Positions 21,341-33,070 are shown, counted from the stretch's first letter. The stretch: 64,000 bases of DNA from Oikopleura dioica (GCA_907165135.1 OU015567.1:129001-193000); one strand, 5' to 3'. Notes: generated from the sequence alone by a model not told the origin. Made by a program: numbers and translations.

Positions 21341-21789
21341 ATGATTACCAATCATTCTTTACTCTTATTCTTTTCTAGTTACAGTAACAATCTTTCTTAT
21401 TCTGCTTCTATAACGATTCTCTTCCTTGATTCTTCTGGACGACCTTTACGATCAAGAAAACTCAACGCGACGGATTCCTGTATTTTTAACCAGAACAAGT
21501 TGTATGTTCTATCATCCCCAGCCGAGTTCCGCATTTGCGGCTTGACAGTGTGACCCCGTGCCCCGCGGGATGGCGCTGTCAGTAACTGCTCCTGGTAGGC
21601 GTTTTTGTTTGAAACACTTTTTTGGCTCGATTTCAGGGTGAATGGCTATCTCCTGATTTAACGACAAAACCGAAGCTTTCTGCAAGGACGACAACTTCTT
21701 CTTCAGCGACAACGACAATTGCTTGGACTGACTACGATTTTGGAAAATGGATTGATAACGACTCTTATCAAAGTGATATGGCCACATAG
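21341..21789 (+). CDS. small putative secreted protein
   Basis: Two exons, 21341-21547 and 21637-21789, joined by a GT-AG intron in phase 0, encode 119 aa. The start MITNHSLLLFF is a possible signal peptide. The middle (SITILFLDSSGRP..RSRK) is beta-strand-like with two Cys; the tail is Thr/Ser-rich (ARTTTSSSATTT) and ends FGKWIDNDSYQSDMAT. No family recognised. The start codon is the weakest point, because an upstream TTTTAG (21330) could also be a splice acceptor. Confidence 0.45.
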
Positions 21790-23145
21790 TGGGAAGTTGA
21801 CCTTTGATAAGAATTTTTGCTCGGAATCGGCTGCTTTTATGAAAATGAAAACAACGAAGAAAACAAGCGCGCGAAAGTGCTGCGCCTTATTTGAAAAGAA
21901 AAACAAGTGCGCGAAATGCGCTCCGCCATATTTGGAAAGAAAGCCATCTGCGCGAAATGAAATTTGAAATTTCTGAAATTCTGAAAATCACTCTCTATCT
22001 TACCAAATACAAAAAGCGCCGATTTCCGAATTTTAGTGTCTCCCTTGCAAGTTAACTAGCTTAGAGATTAATAGAGCGGCATCAACCGCAATTTTCAGTC
22101 GAAATCTTCGAATTAAATAAGACTTCTTCTTTCTTAAAAATCTCTTCTTTGTGCAAAGGTCTCTCCAGCTGTGAGTCGGCCGTGGCCGAAAATCGCCGAA
22201 TGAGGAAACGAGCAAAGAAAATGTTAAATTTGGTTTTAGCACACTGAATGATTCGAAGATTTTACTGCCGCGCGCCAAAACGAGACGGCCCGCGACGCAC
22301 ATCAAAAGACTCCATCTCGGCTCAACTATCAATCTTCCCGAAACAGCTCCGCGAAAATCCCCTGGAGTTCTGCCATCTCAGCCAAACTTTGTTTTTCGAT
22401 GAAGAAGAACCTTAGCCTATATTTTTTGATATTTTTTCTTCAATTTTCAAAAGATTATTTTTTTTATATAAAAATTGGGCTGAACCATAGAAAGGAAGTT
22501 ATTTATTAGATCTCGATTTTCATTGGCCGGTAGGTCAAATACAGCAAGCTTATTGGTCTTCCGAAAATGCACTTTCTTTTCTTGGTTTCCACTGCTATTA
22601 ATTTGTGCATCCCTAAAATAATAATTTTCTAATAACAAAAACAGGGTGCCGTGAAATTACATCTTCCCCTTATTTTTATCGTCACCAAAGCCTTCAATCG
22701 AAAATAAAGCGAGAATAAAGAAAACACCTGATATTTAGCAAATTCGATTGTGACACCTCGTTCACGGAAGAAAATGTAATTTTAAGTATTGTTATTGAGA
22801 AACGAGCTGAGTGAAGCATTTTTACGTCTTTTGAATTCAGGATGGCTCATCAGTTTTCCTCGCGGCGGAAAGGGCGGATCAAGGAATTCTCAAAGCTCTT
22901 GAATAGATAGATCGGGCGGCGTCACATTGCGCTCTGCTCTTCGCTTTTCCCAGAAGACGAAATTGGGGCTAGATTTTAATCGCAGTCTTTATTACCCTTG
23001 ATTGCGTTATGGAGCCAAAAAAATGGGTAGAACCAATTTTTGGAACAAATTTTTTATCAAAAGGGTTTTGATTAGCCGGAAGGCCAAATACAGAAATCTT
23101 ATTGGCTATCCAAAAATTCACTTCCAAAAATTGGTTTAGTCCCAT
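21790..23145. other. intergenic with decayed repeats and one possible exon
   Basis: 21840-21960 has direct repeats of TGCGCGAAA. 22241-22363 after TTTTAG reads as an open frame (TLNDSKILLPRAK... ending NFVFR) that may be a terminal exon, but no partner was found. 22470-22600 and 23005-23145 are copies of the CCAAT-containing repeat. Confidence 0.35.
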
Positions 23146-23589
23146 AAAATCGGGGATGGTGTCTGGAACCGACAAAAAATTTTCGACAAATTTTGCGTGG
23201 GCGGCTACTAGGCAGCTCATTGGTCGGTTTGCCGATTCCAGGCTTCTGATTCGGGGAGGTGTCTGGAACCGACAAAAAAATCCCGACAAAAATTTTCATT
23301 TTTTTCACGTAAATTTCAATCGTCCACCATTTTCTGCTGCGCTAACGAAAATTTCTCAAAACTGCCTAGAAATGTCCATTGTGGCCTGAAAAGGCCATTT
23401 CTGCATAGTTTTAAGAATAAAATCTTCTCAAAAAATTTTAAGAGTATTTTTTTCTGAAATGTCTTTTTTTTTAAATTTTTGTCGGAATTTTTTTGTCGAT
23501 TCCAGACGCCACCCCTCTGATTCGATGAAAATTTCCACGCAAAATTTGTCGAAATTTTTTTCTCGGTTCCAGACACCATCCCAAAAATA
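23146..23589. mobile_element. nested pair of family-9 hAT-like MITEs
   Basis: An outer copy (starts GGGATGGTGTCTGGAACCGAC, ends GGTTCCAGACACCATCCC) is interrupted by an inner one at 23253-23515 (GGGGAGGTGTCTGGAACC ... GATTCCAGACGCCACCCC). The inner copy is flanked on both sides by TCTGATTC (23245-23252, 23516-23523), and removing it with one octamer restores the outer sequence as seen in sister copies. An 8-bp duplication identifies the family as hAT-like. Confidence 0.8.
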
Positions 23590-24419
23590 TCGCCTTGCTT
23601 TTGAATAACAACTGCTCTTAAACAGAAAGTTTCTGTAAAACTAATAAAGGCGAGGCAGGAATCAGGGTATGAAAATTGAGTACCCGTGGAGCGCGTCGAT
23701 TAGCGTTGAAAAATGCTATCAACGTCCGGTTGCTTTTTTTGGAGCAGCTTTGATTACGCAGCGCTCGTCAACTTTTCGCGAAACTAAACCAGCGGCGCAG
23801 TGAACGTTATGATTGCTTCTCAGCTTCAAGAAATGCTCAGCTGAGGCTGCAATGATTATTTGAATATTAAGTTTTCAATTCTAAAGAAACAAATAAAAAT
23901 GACATATTTTTTATTCGAAAATGCAAGTTTCGAGCGCCGAAAAGATTGAAAACAACGTTTGCAAGGCGAAGTTGCGTGTTCTTGTCGAAAGCAATGTCAA
24001 AGTCGGGAAAGAAACACGAAAGCGGGTAATTGCTTAGCGGCGGCGATCTCATCAAACTTACGACAACTTATCAAACTTATCGATAGAACACAAACTCTGG
24101 TGCCATAAGAACGCGGCCGATTAACAAAGTGCATCAAGTGTGTTTCTAGCGGAGCCCGCTCGTGTGTCGAACGTGTTGTAACAAGGGCCAATTATTTTAT
24201 CGTCTTTGATGAAAAGCGAAAGTGCAGAAGATACGATTCGAGAGTATTATAGTTTACAAATTCGGATAATCGAGTTTCTTTTGAAGAATTATTATTTTAT
24301 AGAATTTATATAGTGAAATGAAAAAAAAGGAGGGCAAATTTTTTCTTGGATATTTCATCAGGAACTTTTCGGAAAAGCTTAAAAATTGAAATAAGAATAA
24401 ATCATTCTGAATGATTATT
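23590..24419. other. no gene firmly supported
   Basis: An ATG at 23921 opens a 35-codon frame (MQVSSAEKIENN...) ending at a GTAATT donor-like site, but no continuation was found. Remaining sequence is AT-rich with short inverted TTATCAAACTTA repeats near 24050. Confidence 0.3.
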
Positions 24420-24773
24420 CTACTTACACAGTGACAGAAGCCAAACAAAAATGCCAAAGACGAAGAGACAAACGATCAGACTTCCGAGAAATTCGCCGTC
24501 TATTTTGAGGCAGTCGCCGTTTGTTTCGAAATCCTCGCTTCCTGAACTATGCTGTTTTTGGGCGAAACTAAAGCTCTTGTACTGCAGATTTTCATTTTAA
24601 AAATGAGAAAATCGCGAATTAAGAATTGTTCTTTTGATTTTCAAGTTTAAATCACCTTTGTTCTTGTGTGCTTCTATTTTTTCTCGCTCAACATGATCGG
24701 CAGTAATTTCTAGGTTCTGATAAACTTGTTTTGTTTTTTCTATCGTTGATCCTTTTTCCACGTCAGAAATCAT
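24420..24773 (-). CDS. small tail-anchored membrane protein
   Basis: Two minus-strand exons, 24657-24773 and 24420-24581, join in phase 0 through a GG-AG intron and give 92 aa. The N-terminal part (MISDVEKGSTIEKTKQVY..., HVEREKIEAHKNK) is polar and helical; the C-terminus has one hydrophobic segment (LGSLIVCLFVFGIFVWLL) followed by SLCK, the layout of a tail-anchored protein. Earlier in-frame codons exist, so the start may lie upstream. Family not recognised. Confidence 0.5.
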
Positions 24774-25263
24774 TTTTTGGAAAGGAAAATCAGAAATCTC
24801 GAAGCTCAAGAAAGCAGTCGAATTTCAGCAAACATGACTCAGAATATTTAATTTCTAACTCAAATATTTGTCTTTGCAATTGATTGCTTTTGCGATCGAC
24901 CGTTGCGTTGGATAAATTCCCAAGGAAAGATAATTGGAAAATGAAAGCCGCAAGAACGGATAGTCGAAATCCGCAGGAACGTCTCGAACTGATTCGCATT
25001 CGTGCCTTCCGGAAGTGCGACACGGAATCGCCGAATTTTACCGAAATGAATTCTTTTCTTTTGAACTTGGAAAATCTCTAAGGAAAATTGGTTGAGTCAC
25101 AATTTTAGAATTTCGCTTCTTGGAATGACAAGAACACGAGTGCGGCGGTCTCGATCATTCTTTGTTTGGTATTTCCGATGGCGCAGTTTATTTTCGCAAT
25201 TTCCGTCAAGGATTAAAAACGGGTTTTCGCTTGTTCTTCGTTTCGGCGAAGATCGAGGGCGAT

Positions 25264-25912
25264 TTAGACGGAGGATTCTTCTGGACTGCCAGCCTCATTT
25301 TCAATTGACTAATTTCCGTTTTGAGATGAAGAAAATGAAAAATGAAAATTTCAAAAAGTCAATTCCTGAGTATTTGTTTTGTGAAGCGCTCGTTTTTGCC
25401 ACTTCTCTCTCGGCCGCTTTCCTGGCTGCTTTCTCTTGCGGCAGACGATTCGCAGGAAGAATTTCTTTATTCGAGTCCCTGAATGTTTTTGAGAAAAGAA
25501 TGTGTTATGAAGGACCCCCCGGCAGCTTTCTCGAAAAATCAAATCTCGGAATTTCAACCGGGAATAGATTCTACGGGTCAAAACGGGGGATCCCTTAAGG
25601 CTTTTTGGGGGTCTATCTCGACTTCTATGCCCCCAAAATCGCATTTGAAAATTGAAATTTTCGCCGAAAATTGACGAATTTTCCCTGATTTTCGCAAAAA
25701 TATTCATTTTTCTTGGTCAAAAATTTCTCTTATCAAGTTTTTGAAGTAAGTTTAACCTGATGACGTATTCAGAATCAAGAATATGGTGTATTTTTAATTT
25801 CCATTTTCATAGGAAAAAGCTGACGGGGGCGGGGGGTCGTTAACTTACATTGGAAGCGGTCTTTGTAGGTTTTCTTTTTCTCGACTGTCGTTTTGTCCAG
25901 ATTGGCGACCAT
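25264..25912 (-). CDS. short thymosin-beta-like protein
   Basis: Three minus-strand exons (25858-25912, 25367-25464, 25264-25308) with GC-AG and GG-AG introns encode 65 aa: MVANLDKTTVEKKK..., ILPANRLPQEK, AARKAAEREVAKTS, ending SPEESSV. The order LDKTTVEKKKT.. ILP...QEK parallels the thymosin-beta core (FDK..LKKT...LPS...EQEK), but the LKK triad is altered. An upstream minus-strand frame (ATG at 26009) could add an N-terminal exon. The first intron contains a family-1 MITE. The alternative is a degenerate thymosin copy. Confidence 0.42.
25508..25843. mobile_element. TTAA-type MITE, family 1, in an intron
   Basis: Starts GGACCCCCCGGCAGC (left TTAA lost) and ends GCTGACGGGGGCGGGGGGTCG before TTAA. 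Same subfamily as the copy at 2782 (GTCAGC ends rather than GTCAACA). Confidence 0.7.
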
Positions 25913-26083
25913 TGCTTTCGTTCGCAGCCGGCAGCATCTAAAATTTTTGCAAAACAAAACTTGGTTTTTACTTTTGGCAAAAGCAATATTTTCCGTAAAG
26001 CTGTGTCATTGTCGCCGCCGAGAGCTAAATCGTGAAAAAGTTTGTCCCGCTTAAAAGTTGCGATCGAATTTTGAGCACCGAAA

Positions 26084-26352
26084 ATGGCGATAGAAGATAC
26101 AGATTCCTTACGCTTAGATTTGGCGCTTCTCCAAAATTCTTTTCGAATGCGGAAAACCGAAGCCGCGAAGAAATACATCGTTTCCGCAGATGTTCGGCCG
26201 TCTCCAACGAGTTTAGCATATTCGAGGGTGCGTAACGTTCCACGAAAAAATTACCCGGTCGGAGCATGTTTGGCGGATCTGTCAGAGATGTTCCTGGCAC
26301 GTCGCTTACAAATCAGCCCCCTCCTTCTCCTACAAATCCATTTTCAGCTTAG
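26084..26352 (+). CDS. small uncharacterised protein
   Basis: Exons 26084-26226 and 26265-26352 join through a GG-AG intron in phase 2, giving 76 aa. The first part is a charged helix (MAIEDTDSLRLDLALLQNSF, then RMRKTEAAKKY); the second is Gly/Pro-rich (MFGGSVRDVPGTSLTNQPPP) and ends NPFSA. A TGA in frame lies just upstream of the ATG. It is divergent from the minus-strand thymosin-like gene, about 170 bp away, suggesting a shared promoter. Function unknown. Confidence 0.5.
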
Positions 26353-26962
26353 TCTTGTTCGGCGAGCTGGCACCATCGTTTCACCAAGTGCTTCTTTTAA
26401 TCTTGAGTCATCTTCAATTTTTCGTTGAGACAAAGACCTTTCGTTTCAACTCTTTTTATAACGAATTTCAAAAAATATTCTTTTTTGAAAACCGGCTACT
26501 GTCTGAAATTCTTCTCAAAAAATTTTTGAGTTATTTGGAGTGATCCTTTATTTTGGAATCAGCTCGGTTTATTTTGAGAGGAACTGCAAGTCGCTTGAGC
26601 TGTGTTAGTCTAACTGGTGCGGAGCTAACCTCGCGGTCTTGTTAAGCGGTTCAGGGCGGGCTGAGCGGAACTTCCCCGAAATCACTCGTCGTCTGATAAG
26701 AGGAAGGCCCCAGAGAGGAATTCTATAATGCGCTGCTACAAAATTCACCACACTGCTCAAACAAAGGCTTAAGGGACCTCGGGGGTCACTTCACAATGCA
26801 CTCGGCGCATTGGCGACAGGCAAGGGCACTTTTCGCAACTAAAATTCAAAGAGATAATTGAGGTGACATTTACTTATTTGTAGTTTTTTTTGGAGCAGAC
26901 TCTGCTCAGCAGAGTATTATTTCTTTTTTTAGCGGAAAATTCTAGAAGGGAGGAAATGAAAG
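26353..26962. other. no gene recognised
   Basis: GC-richer DNA around 26600-26850 (GGGCGGGCTGAGCGG, CTCGGGGGTCACTT) without an ORF; possibly a non-coding RNA or promoter, but nothing recognisable. Confidence 0.3.
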
Positions 26963-28371
26963 ATGTCTGAGTCTGATAGAGCTGAAAATTTCGGGGAGGG
27001 TGACAAGGAGCAAACCGCAATCTCCGGCCCCTGGTTTTATAGGAACCGGTTGCAACAACTTTTTCAGACTTATCTCATCATCGCAAGGTTTAAGTACAAT
27101 CGCCCATTATTTACAGTAACGACATATTCTCATGAAACTGTGCTTTCATGATTAAGGATGAGTGTCTCCCCATGCTATAATTAAAGAAAATTAACGGTGT
27201 CCAAAGATTTATTCTTTGAGAAAAATTGGCATTTACGATTTTTAGCAAAGAAAACTAGAAATTTTCGAGTATCATTCGAAGGCTTCATTCATTGGTCAAT
27301 CCTTTATTGAAAAATTTAATTTTTTTGCCAAAGAGGGCTGTTTTTGTTCGATTTGTGACGGTCAGGCGAGAAATGACGACAGCTCAGAATTGCAGAATTT
27401 CCGCATGTTGCCAAATTACGACGAAAGTATTTTGGTGAAAATACTTGAAACAAGGTGGGCAATGAATAATTGCCACTTCTTTCAATTATTGGCTTTGACG
27501 GTGTGGTCACATTCTCCATATCTTTTTTTCGTATTTCTAGGTCAGTCTGAAAACTTTTTTTTAAAATGAATAACTGTCTGAAATCTCTGCTTCTAGAATC
27601 TGTAGCAAAAATTTTCGACCTGAAAGACCGATTTTTTAAAGCCAGCGTTAAATTGATCTAACATAATTTGTCATCGTTTTCGGGCTTTTTGCTCAATCCA
27701 AGCATAAATTATCAGCTCTAAGAAAGCCGGAAAGAAGACGAGCTAGACCGAATCATAATTATTGGCCGATTTCTTTGCTAAGAAGATGTTTAATAAACTC
27801 AACATGAAAAAGTTAAGACACTTGAAATAATTTGAAGAAAAACTACTTCACGACGAAGTTAAGGACACCCCCCCCCCCGTCAACAACAATTTTCAAAAAA
27901 TCCCTTTTCGGAATTTCAAAATTTTGACCCGGAAATGAATTTTACAGATCAAAAAACGATTTTGAGGCTTCATTTTTTGGGGTCCATCTCGACTCTAACA
28001 CCCTCAAAATCGCGTTTGAAGATTTGACTTTTTTGACGAAAAATGCCGAAAAAGTCCCAATTTTGCTGAAATTTTAGATTTTTGTTGGTCAAAAAGTGGT
28101 CCGAACAAGTTTTTATGCTAAATTGAATTTCAAGGCATTCTAGGAAGCCAAAATATGGCTTTTTTGAAATTTTCGATTTTTTGAGGAAAATTGTTGACGG
28201 GGAGGGGGGGGCCTTAAATAAAGAAATATTTTTCTAGCGCGTCGAAACTTATTTCCTTATCCCGACATTGGCGCTCTTCTAAATGACAACCAATCTGATA
28301 AGAATTTTTTCCTTTTCAAAAACTACTTTCGCTTCTTCGTTTTTCTTTTTTTGGCAACAAGCGATCGGTAA
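26963..28371 (+). CDS. uncharacterised protein with CFCSICDG segment
   Basis: Exons 26963-27086, 27334-27453 and 28238-28371, linked by two GG-AG introns in matching phase, encode about 125 aa: MSESDRAENFGEGDKEQ..., WFYRNRLQQLFQTYLIIAK, GCFCSICDGQ, NYDESILVKILET, RRNLFPYPDIGALLND. The CxCxxC cluster could bind a metal. The C-terminal end is uncertain because further splicing after LLND is possible. The second intron contains a family-1 MITE. Family unknown. Confidence 0.45.
27859..28217. mobile_element. TTAA-flanked MITE, family 1, in an intron
   Basis: TTAA on both sides; GGACACCCCCCCCCCCGTCAA at the left, TTGACGGGGAGGGGGGGGCC at the right; interior colinear with other copies. Confidence 0.75.
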
Positions 28372-29684
28372 TAATCCTAGTCAAGCGACAGCAATTTTCA
28401 GATTGCAGTTCTTCTGCTGCTTCGTCAAGCATTTTCTAGAATAACGTGACTGGCCGGGCAGAATGGGTGTTTGTAGTGACTCCACCCGATACTTAACTCG
28501 CGCAAAATTAATGTTTTCATTACATCAGAGGGCTTTGAGGTTATCCAGAAGTCTGACTGCTTCGATACTTCTTTCATTTGCAGAAATCACACAATTGAGC
28601 GAAGCCAAAATAAGAATTAATTTCTTGCCGCGTCATCGAATTTAAAATGGAAGAATCGTCGAAGCGGTCGTAGCTTAGGCCTTGACTTTATCCAAAAAAA
28701 TAAGGGTTTAGCCCAATTAAATTCCAAAAAACCTTAATCCAGAGAGAATCATATGGGTAATGGTTCCAGTCGAGGGTTGGATCTTAATCTAGCAATAGAA
28801 ATTAAGGGTCTACCTTAAATAGTTTTTGATAAAACTTTCAGTTAAGAGCCCCATTTAAACGATTGTTGATTGGAGTTGGGGTTCGTCAGCTTTTTTCTTC
28901 GGAAAATGGGATTTTTGAAAACGCCATCTCATATGGTCCATATGGGTAGGCTTTCCGCACTAAAATAGCTAGAACAGGGCTAACCCTTGTGAATTACATC
29001 TTCTATATGGTTTTTTTATTCGTCCTCAGTTTAAACTTGCTTTGAAAAGTTGAAAGGCGAATATTTGACCAAGAAAAATCGATATTTTTGCCAAAATTAG
29101 AGCTAACTCGTCAATTTTCGGCAATAAATCCGATTTTTAGGGTGAAGGAGTTGAGATTGACCCCCAAAATGAAGCCTTAAAATCGTTTACCCAAAGAAAT
29201 TCTTTGGATTATCCATTTCCGGGGTCAAAATTTAAAATTCCGAAATTTTACTTCTGGAAAAAATAAGACCGGGGGAAAACTGTAAAACTATGAAATTTTT
29301 GTTACAAAAAAGATATTTCATTCACTCATTCTGCTTATAAAATGTTAAAATTGGAAGTAAGTGTTTGCCGGAAAAGAGAGTAAAAATGCAAACAAAGTGG
29401 CTCCCCAACGTGTGTCGTAAAGTGCCCCGCTCCCCTTGTTGGATTCTAGAGGTTTCGCAAGGGCGCGTTTGCGCGATGGCGCCAACGAGCGCGATTATCG
29501 TGAAGTCCGTTTTGTGACATAATTCGCGAGTCAGCTAAATTGAACTGGCCCCTGAACCCTTTTCCCAGTTTTCCTTCACTTGATAAAAAGTGAAAGAAAA
29601 CAAAAATATTTGATTTTTCGGAGAACGAATTCTACAGCTATTTCGAAGATTATTTTCGAAGAAAATAGAGAATAAATTCGAGAA
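28372..29684. other. intergenic with decayed repeats
   Basis: 28660-28860 resembles a degenerate family-7 end (GGTCGTAGCTTAGGCC... AAGGGTTTA). 29080-29280 is a truncated family-1 copy (ATCCATTTCCGGGGTCAAAA, GAGATTGACCCCC). 28240-28640 also holds short frames of unclear status. The last 200 bp are the probable 5' region of the next gene. Confidence 0.4.
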
Positions 29685-30650
29685 ATGAAGATTTTCACTT
29701 TTGCTCTCCTTCTGGGGAGCTTAATAAGAGATGCCAGGGCCGAAGACTTTTTGGCGGAGATTCTCAGTGGAGATTTGGATAGGAAACGGTTTACAGAGCT
29801 CAAATTTTTTTAATGAATAATTTAATAATTATGATTTTCTTATAATTTTTTTTAAGAATAATCTTTTTTATAAATTTGATATTTTTTTTTTATTTTGATT
29901 TTTAATTCAATTTTCTAGTGACTTCATAAATTATATCTACGGATGCACCAAAAAAATTCCCTTTTGAAAGCTGGAGTGTTTTCGTAGTCGGGAGAACGTG
30001 AAGCGCGTCCATTCGAAGATGCCGCCCGAGCCCGTCTTACTAAAACTAATCCCGATTTTCGGCTGATCAGGCGATGACGAAATTTTTGAGATTAAAATTT
30101 GAGCACTGCGAAACCGGTCGAAAGTTTAAAAGATGGAAAATCTCAATCGACGGAGACGAGTCAAGTGAGACCGATAAACTCGAACGAGATGAACAGAAGA
30201 ATCAGGAAAGTATAAAAATATTAGATAAGATGATAGACTTAAATTTTTTTTGCAAAAAAATTTTTTGTTATTTTGTGAAAAATAAAATTCTTGAATTTTT
30301 AACTTTTCAAATTTTAAGCCATTTTTTCGCAAAAATATTTCATTTTTTTCAAAAAAGTCTTATTTATACGAAAAAAAAGACAAAAAGTGGCGGGTGGATA
30401 TTTCTCGGAAGCGACTTACAAAGAATGCATCGCTGATGAACTCAATCGAGCAGGAACGGTGTTTTTTATTTTAGAAATAAAACTGGCTGTAAGATAAAAT
30501 GATTTATTCGTCAAGAACTGTAATGTGACAAGAATCAAGTGCGGCAAATGCAAAACAGTTGTGAATTCGAAAGAAGCACGTTGTTCTTCACGTAATTTTC
30601 TTGTCAAGTCCCCGCAGCACAATGTTTACACAAATGCCCGCGAAATTTAA
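29685..30650 (+). CDS. secreted protein of unknown family, 166 aa
   Basis: Six exons: 29685-29788, 29919-29941, 29995-30061, 30091-30209, 30388-30457 and 30533-30650, all phase-consistent. Introns 2, 3 and 5 begin GA, GC and GG; intron 3 is only 29 nt. A clear signal peptide (MKIFTFALLLGSLIRDARA) precedes EDFLAEILSGDLDRKR. The mature part includes FEHCETGRKFKRWK, an acidic linker, YFSEATYKECIADEL and the C-terminal KCGKC motif with a further Cys; five Cys in total. Exon 1 resembles the start of the phospholipase-like gene in layout only. Family and role unknown; extracellular location inferred. Confidence 0.6.
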
Positions 30651-30949
30651 TGGGCGCCAATTTTTTGGACAGGTTTAACCTAAAAATATTCCCGCAAACT
30701 AAAAAAAGAGAAAAACTGAAGAAAGCAGGTTGTTACGTCTAATTCTGGAAAGTCATTTTGCTTGAGTACCCTTTTGCTCACGTAAGTCAAAACGACAAAT
30801 TGCTACAAGCATACCGAAAGTCACGTGAGGCGCGCAAAAGCGGCGGACAAGGGCGCGTTTCTTCAAAATGGCGGAAACTGGTTTAGACCTTTTTTGAATG
30901 CTCGTTTTCTTAAATCTTAATCTAAAAGACGATTCTTTCGGCCTTATTT

Positions 30950-31095
30950 TGGAGAGTTGTCTTGAACCAACAAAAAACTCGACAAATTTTGCTTGGAAAT
31001 TTTTAACCAATCAGAAGCCTTGATATGGCAAACCGGCCAAAATGAGTAGCCGCCCACGCAAAATTTGTCGAAATTTCTTTGTCGGCTACAGAGAA
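30950..31095. mobile_element. MITE family 9, shortened copy
   Basis: Inverted ends around GGAGAGTTGTCTTGAACC and GGCTACAGAGAAAATCC with the shared core (AAATTTTGCTTGG, ACCAATCAGAAGCC, CGCAAAATTTGTCG). Termini have diverged. The 300 bp upstream (30651-30949) show no gene. Confidence 0.55.
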
Positions 31096-31348
31096 AATCC
31101 CCCTTTTTCTTAAATAGCTCTTTCAAAGCGTGCTTCAAAGAAACTGACGTGAAGACATCTTGAAAAGGGATAGATTACGCAGCGCACCCTCATTTTACTC
31201 ACTGTTTAGAGTGATAATAGAACGAGGCGCTTTCAAACTGGCTGCTGTGTTTATCAAACTCAAAAAGATAAAATCATTCAATTCCAAGAAGACTTTTTTT
31301 ACTAAAATTTTTGGTTTTTTTTTCTTTTCAAAATTCCTATAAATATTC

Positions 31349-31515
31349 GGGCGTCTGGATTCCAGACTCTGGAACCGACAAAAAATTCGACAAATTTTGC
31401 GTGGGCGGCTGCTCGGCTGCTGATTGGCAGGTTTGCCGAATCGAGGCTTCTGATTGGTTGAAAATTTCCACGCAAAATTTAACGAAATTTTTTGTCGGTT
31501 CCAGACACCAGCCGA
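31349..31515. mobile_element. MITE family 9
   Basis: CGGGCGTCTGGATTCCAGAC at the left and GGTTCCAGACACCAGCCG at the right enclose the family core with CGTGGGCGGCTGCTCGGCTG and two ATTGG boxes. Confidence 0.6.
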
Positions 31516-32281
31516 AATATCGTAATATAATCGTCCGTTGAGTCAATTCTAGAGATGATCAATCAAAATCGATACGTTGCAAGATGAAAAGCTCGTTAGT
31601 GTCGATTTGATGCATCTTCATTCGTTTTCGTTGAAAATCTCGAAATCGACTATTTTCTTTAATTTTCAAAGGGAAATTTTTGCTTGAAAATGCGGTTAGA
31701 GATAAGCTCACAGTGAATTATTCGGGGCGGAAGGAAGACTTCCTCCTCTCAAGTGTATCTCCAGGCTCGTACGCTTTGGGGAAAAACGGCGCCTAATCCT
31801 AAATAAATTTTACTTTTTCTTCCGGCGCCGATTTCGAGAAAGTAAAACGTGATATTTTTTATCTTTTCGAGAAATCTTTTTCTTTTTCAAAGTTCTTTAA
31901 AACAAACGAGAAGCGAAGCTGGTAAGACGCCATGCAAGAGCAAGATTCTGCGGCCAAAGCAAAACATTTTTTCAGAGAAACGTTATTTGCAAAATATTTT
32001 GACCGCCAACAAGTGTGACTCATTTTTCTCGACGATTAAACGATATTATTTCAGTTTTTTAAGTACTTTTAAAATAGTTCAAGTCATTTCTTATTTATTC
32101 TATTTTTTAATTTTTAAAAATATTTTAACTTTTTATTAATTTTAAATTTTCAATTTTATTAATAATTTTATAAGAAACTTTATTTTTGATTTAATTTAAT
32201 TTTTTGTTATAATTTAAATAAATTTTGAATAAAGTTTCAAATAATAAAACATGATATAAAGAAACAATCTTTGAAAAAACC
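31516..32281. other. no gene recognised, strongly AT-rich at the right
   Basis: Contains a short GC-rich island (31730-31830) and then about 200 bp of nearly pure A/T before the fold-back element. Confidence 0.35.
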
Positions 32282-33070
32282 TTAAGGATATAGCCTTGAA
32301 TATTGAACTTTCGTACACCCGAATCCCTGTTACGAATTCATTCATTTTTCAAATTACCCTACCTAAAATTCATCGTTGATTTCGAAAATGACCTTATTTT
32401 CAGTACTTTCTAGGGTAAGTACCTAAAAATCGACTTCAAAATAAAACAGACCGTCGTTCTCTGAAAAATTCCATTAAAAAGGTAAATCTAGATTGATGAT
32501 ATGAAAGACTGAAGCCTTATCTCCAATCTAGCGGTGGATTTTGTAAAAATATTGAAGATTACGGCTTCTAGTAACTGGTTTATGATTGTACTCCGAAATG
32601 GAGAGTGGCGCGCGCTGCAAATCAGAGCGAGGGGAGAATCTCAGTAAGATTTCGTTCAAGCTGTCGACAAAATTTCTCGTGTAAAATCGGATGAGCGATG
32701 GCTGAGTGAGATTTTCCCTCGCTCTCATTGGCTGCGCGCGCCACTCTCCTTTTCGAAGTACAGTCAAAAACCAGTTCCTAGAAGCCGTAATCTTCAATAT
32801 TTTTACAAAATCCACCGCTAGATTGGAGATAAGGCTTCAATCTTTCATATCATCAATCCAGATTTACCTTTTTAATGGAAATTTTCAGAGAACGACGGTC
32901 TGTTTTATTTTGAAGTCGATTTTTAGGTACAAACACCATTGAAAGTACTAAAAATAAGGGTTTTTTCGAATTCTACGCTAGATTTTAGGTAGAGTTTCTT
33001 TGAAAAATGAATAAATTCGTAACAGGGATTCGGGTGTACGAAAGTTCAATATTCAAGGCTATATCCTTAA
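32282..33070. mobile_element. fold-back element with about 300-bp inverted arms, TTAA ends
   Basis: Left arm 32286-32580 and right arm 32765-33066 are near-perfect reverse complements (outer end GGATATAGCCTTGAATATTG, inner blocks CTAGATTGATGATATGAAAG and AACTGGTTTTTGACTGTACT). TTAA flanks both ends (32282-32285, 33067-33070). The 180-bp loop carries its own inverted GGAGAGTGGCGCGCGC pair. A transcript would make a long hairpin. No ORF. Confidence 0.85.

Noticed and set aside
26600-26850. GC-rich segment considered as a structural RNA gene
   Set aside because: No match to tRNA, rRNA or common snRNA landmarks could be found by eye.
32282-33070. Fold-back region considered as a pair of inverted genes or a misassembled palindrome
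   Set aside because: TTAA flanks, a distinct loop and lack of ORFs fit a mobile element; arms differ at scattered bases, unlike a mirror artefact.
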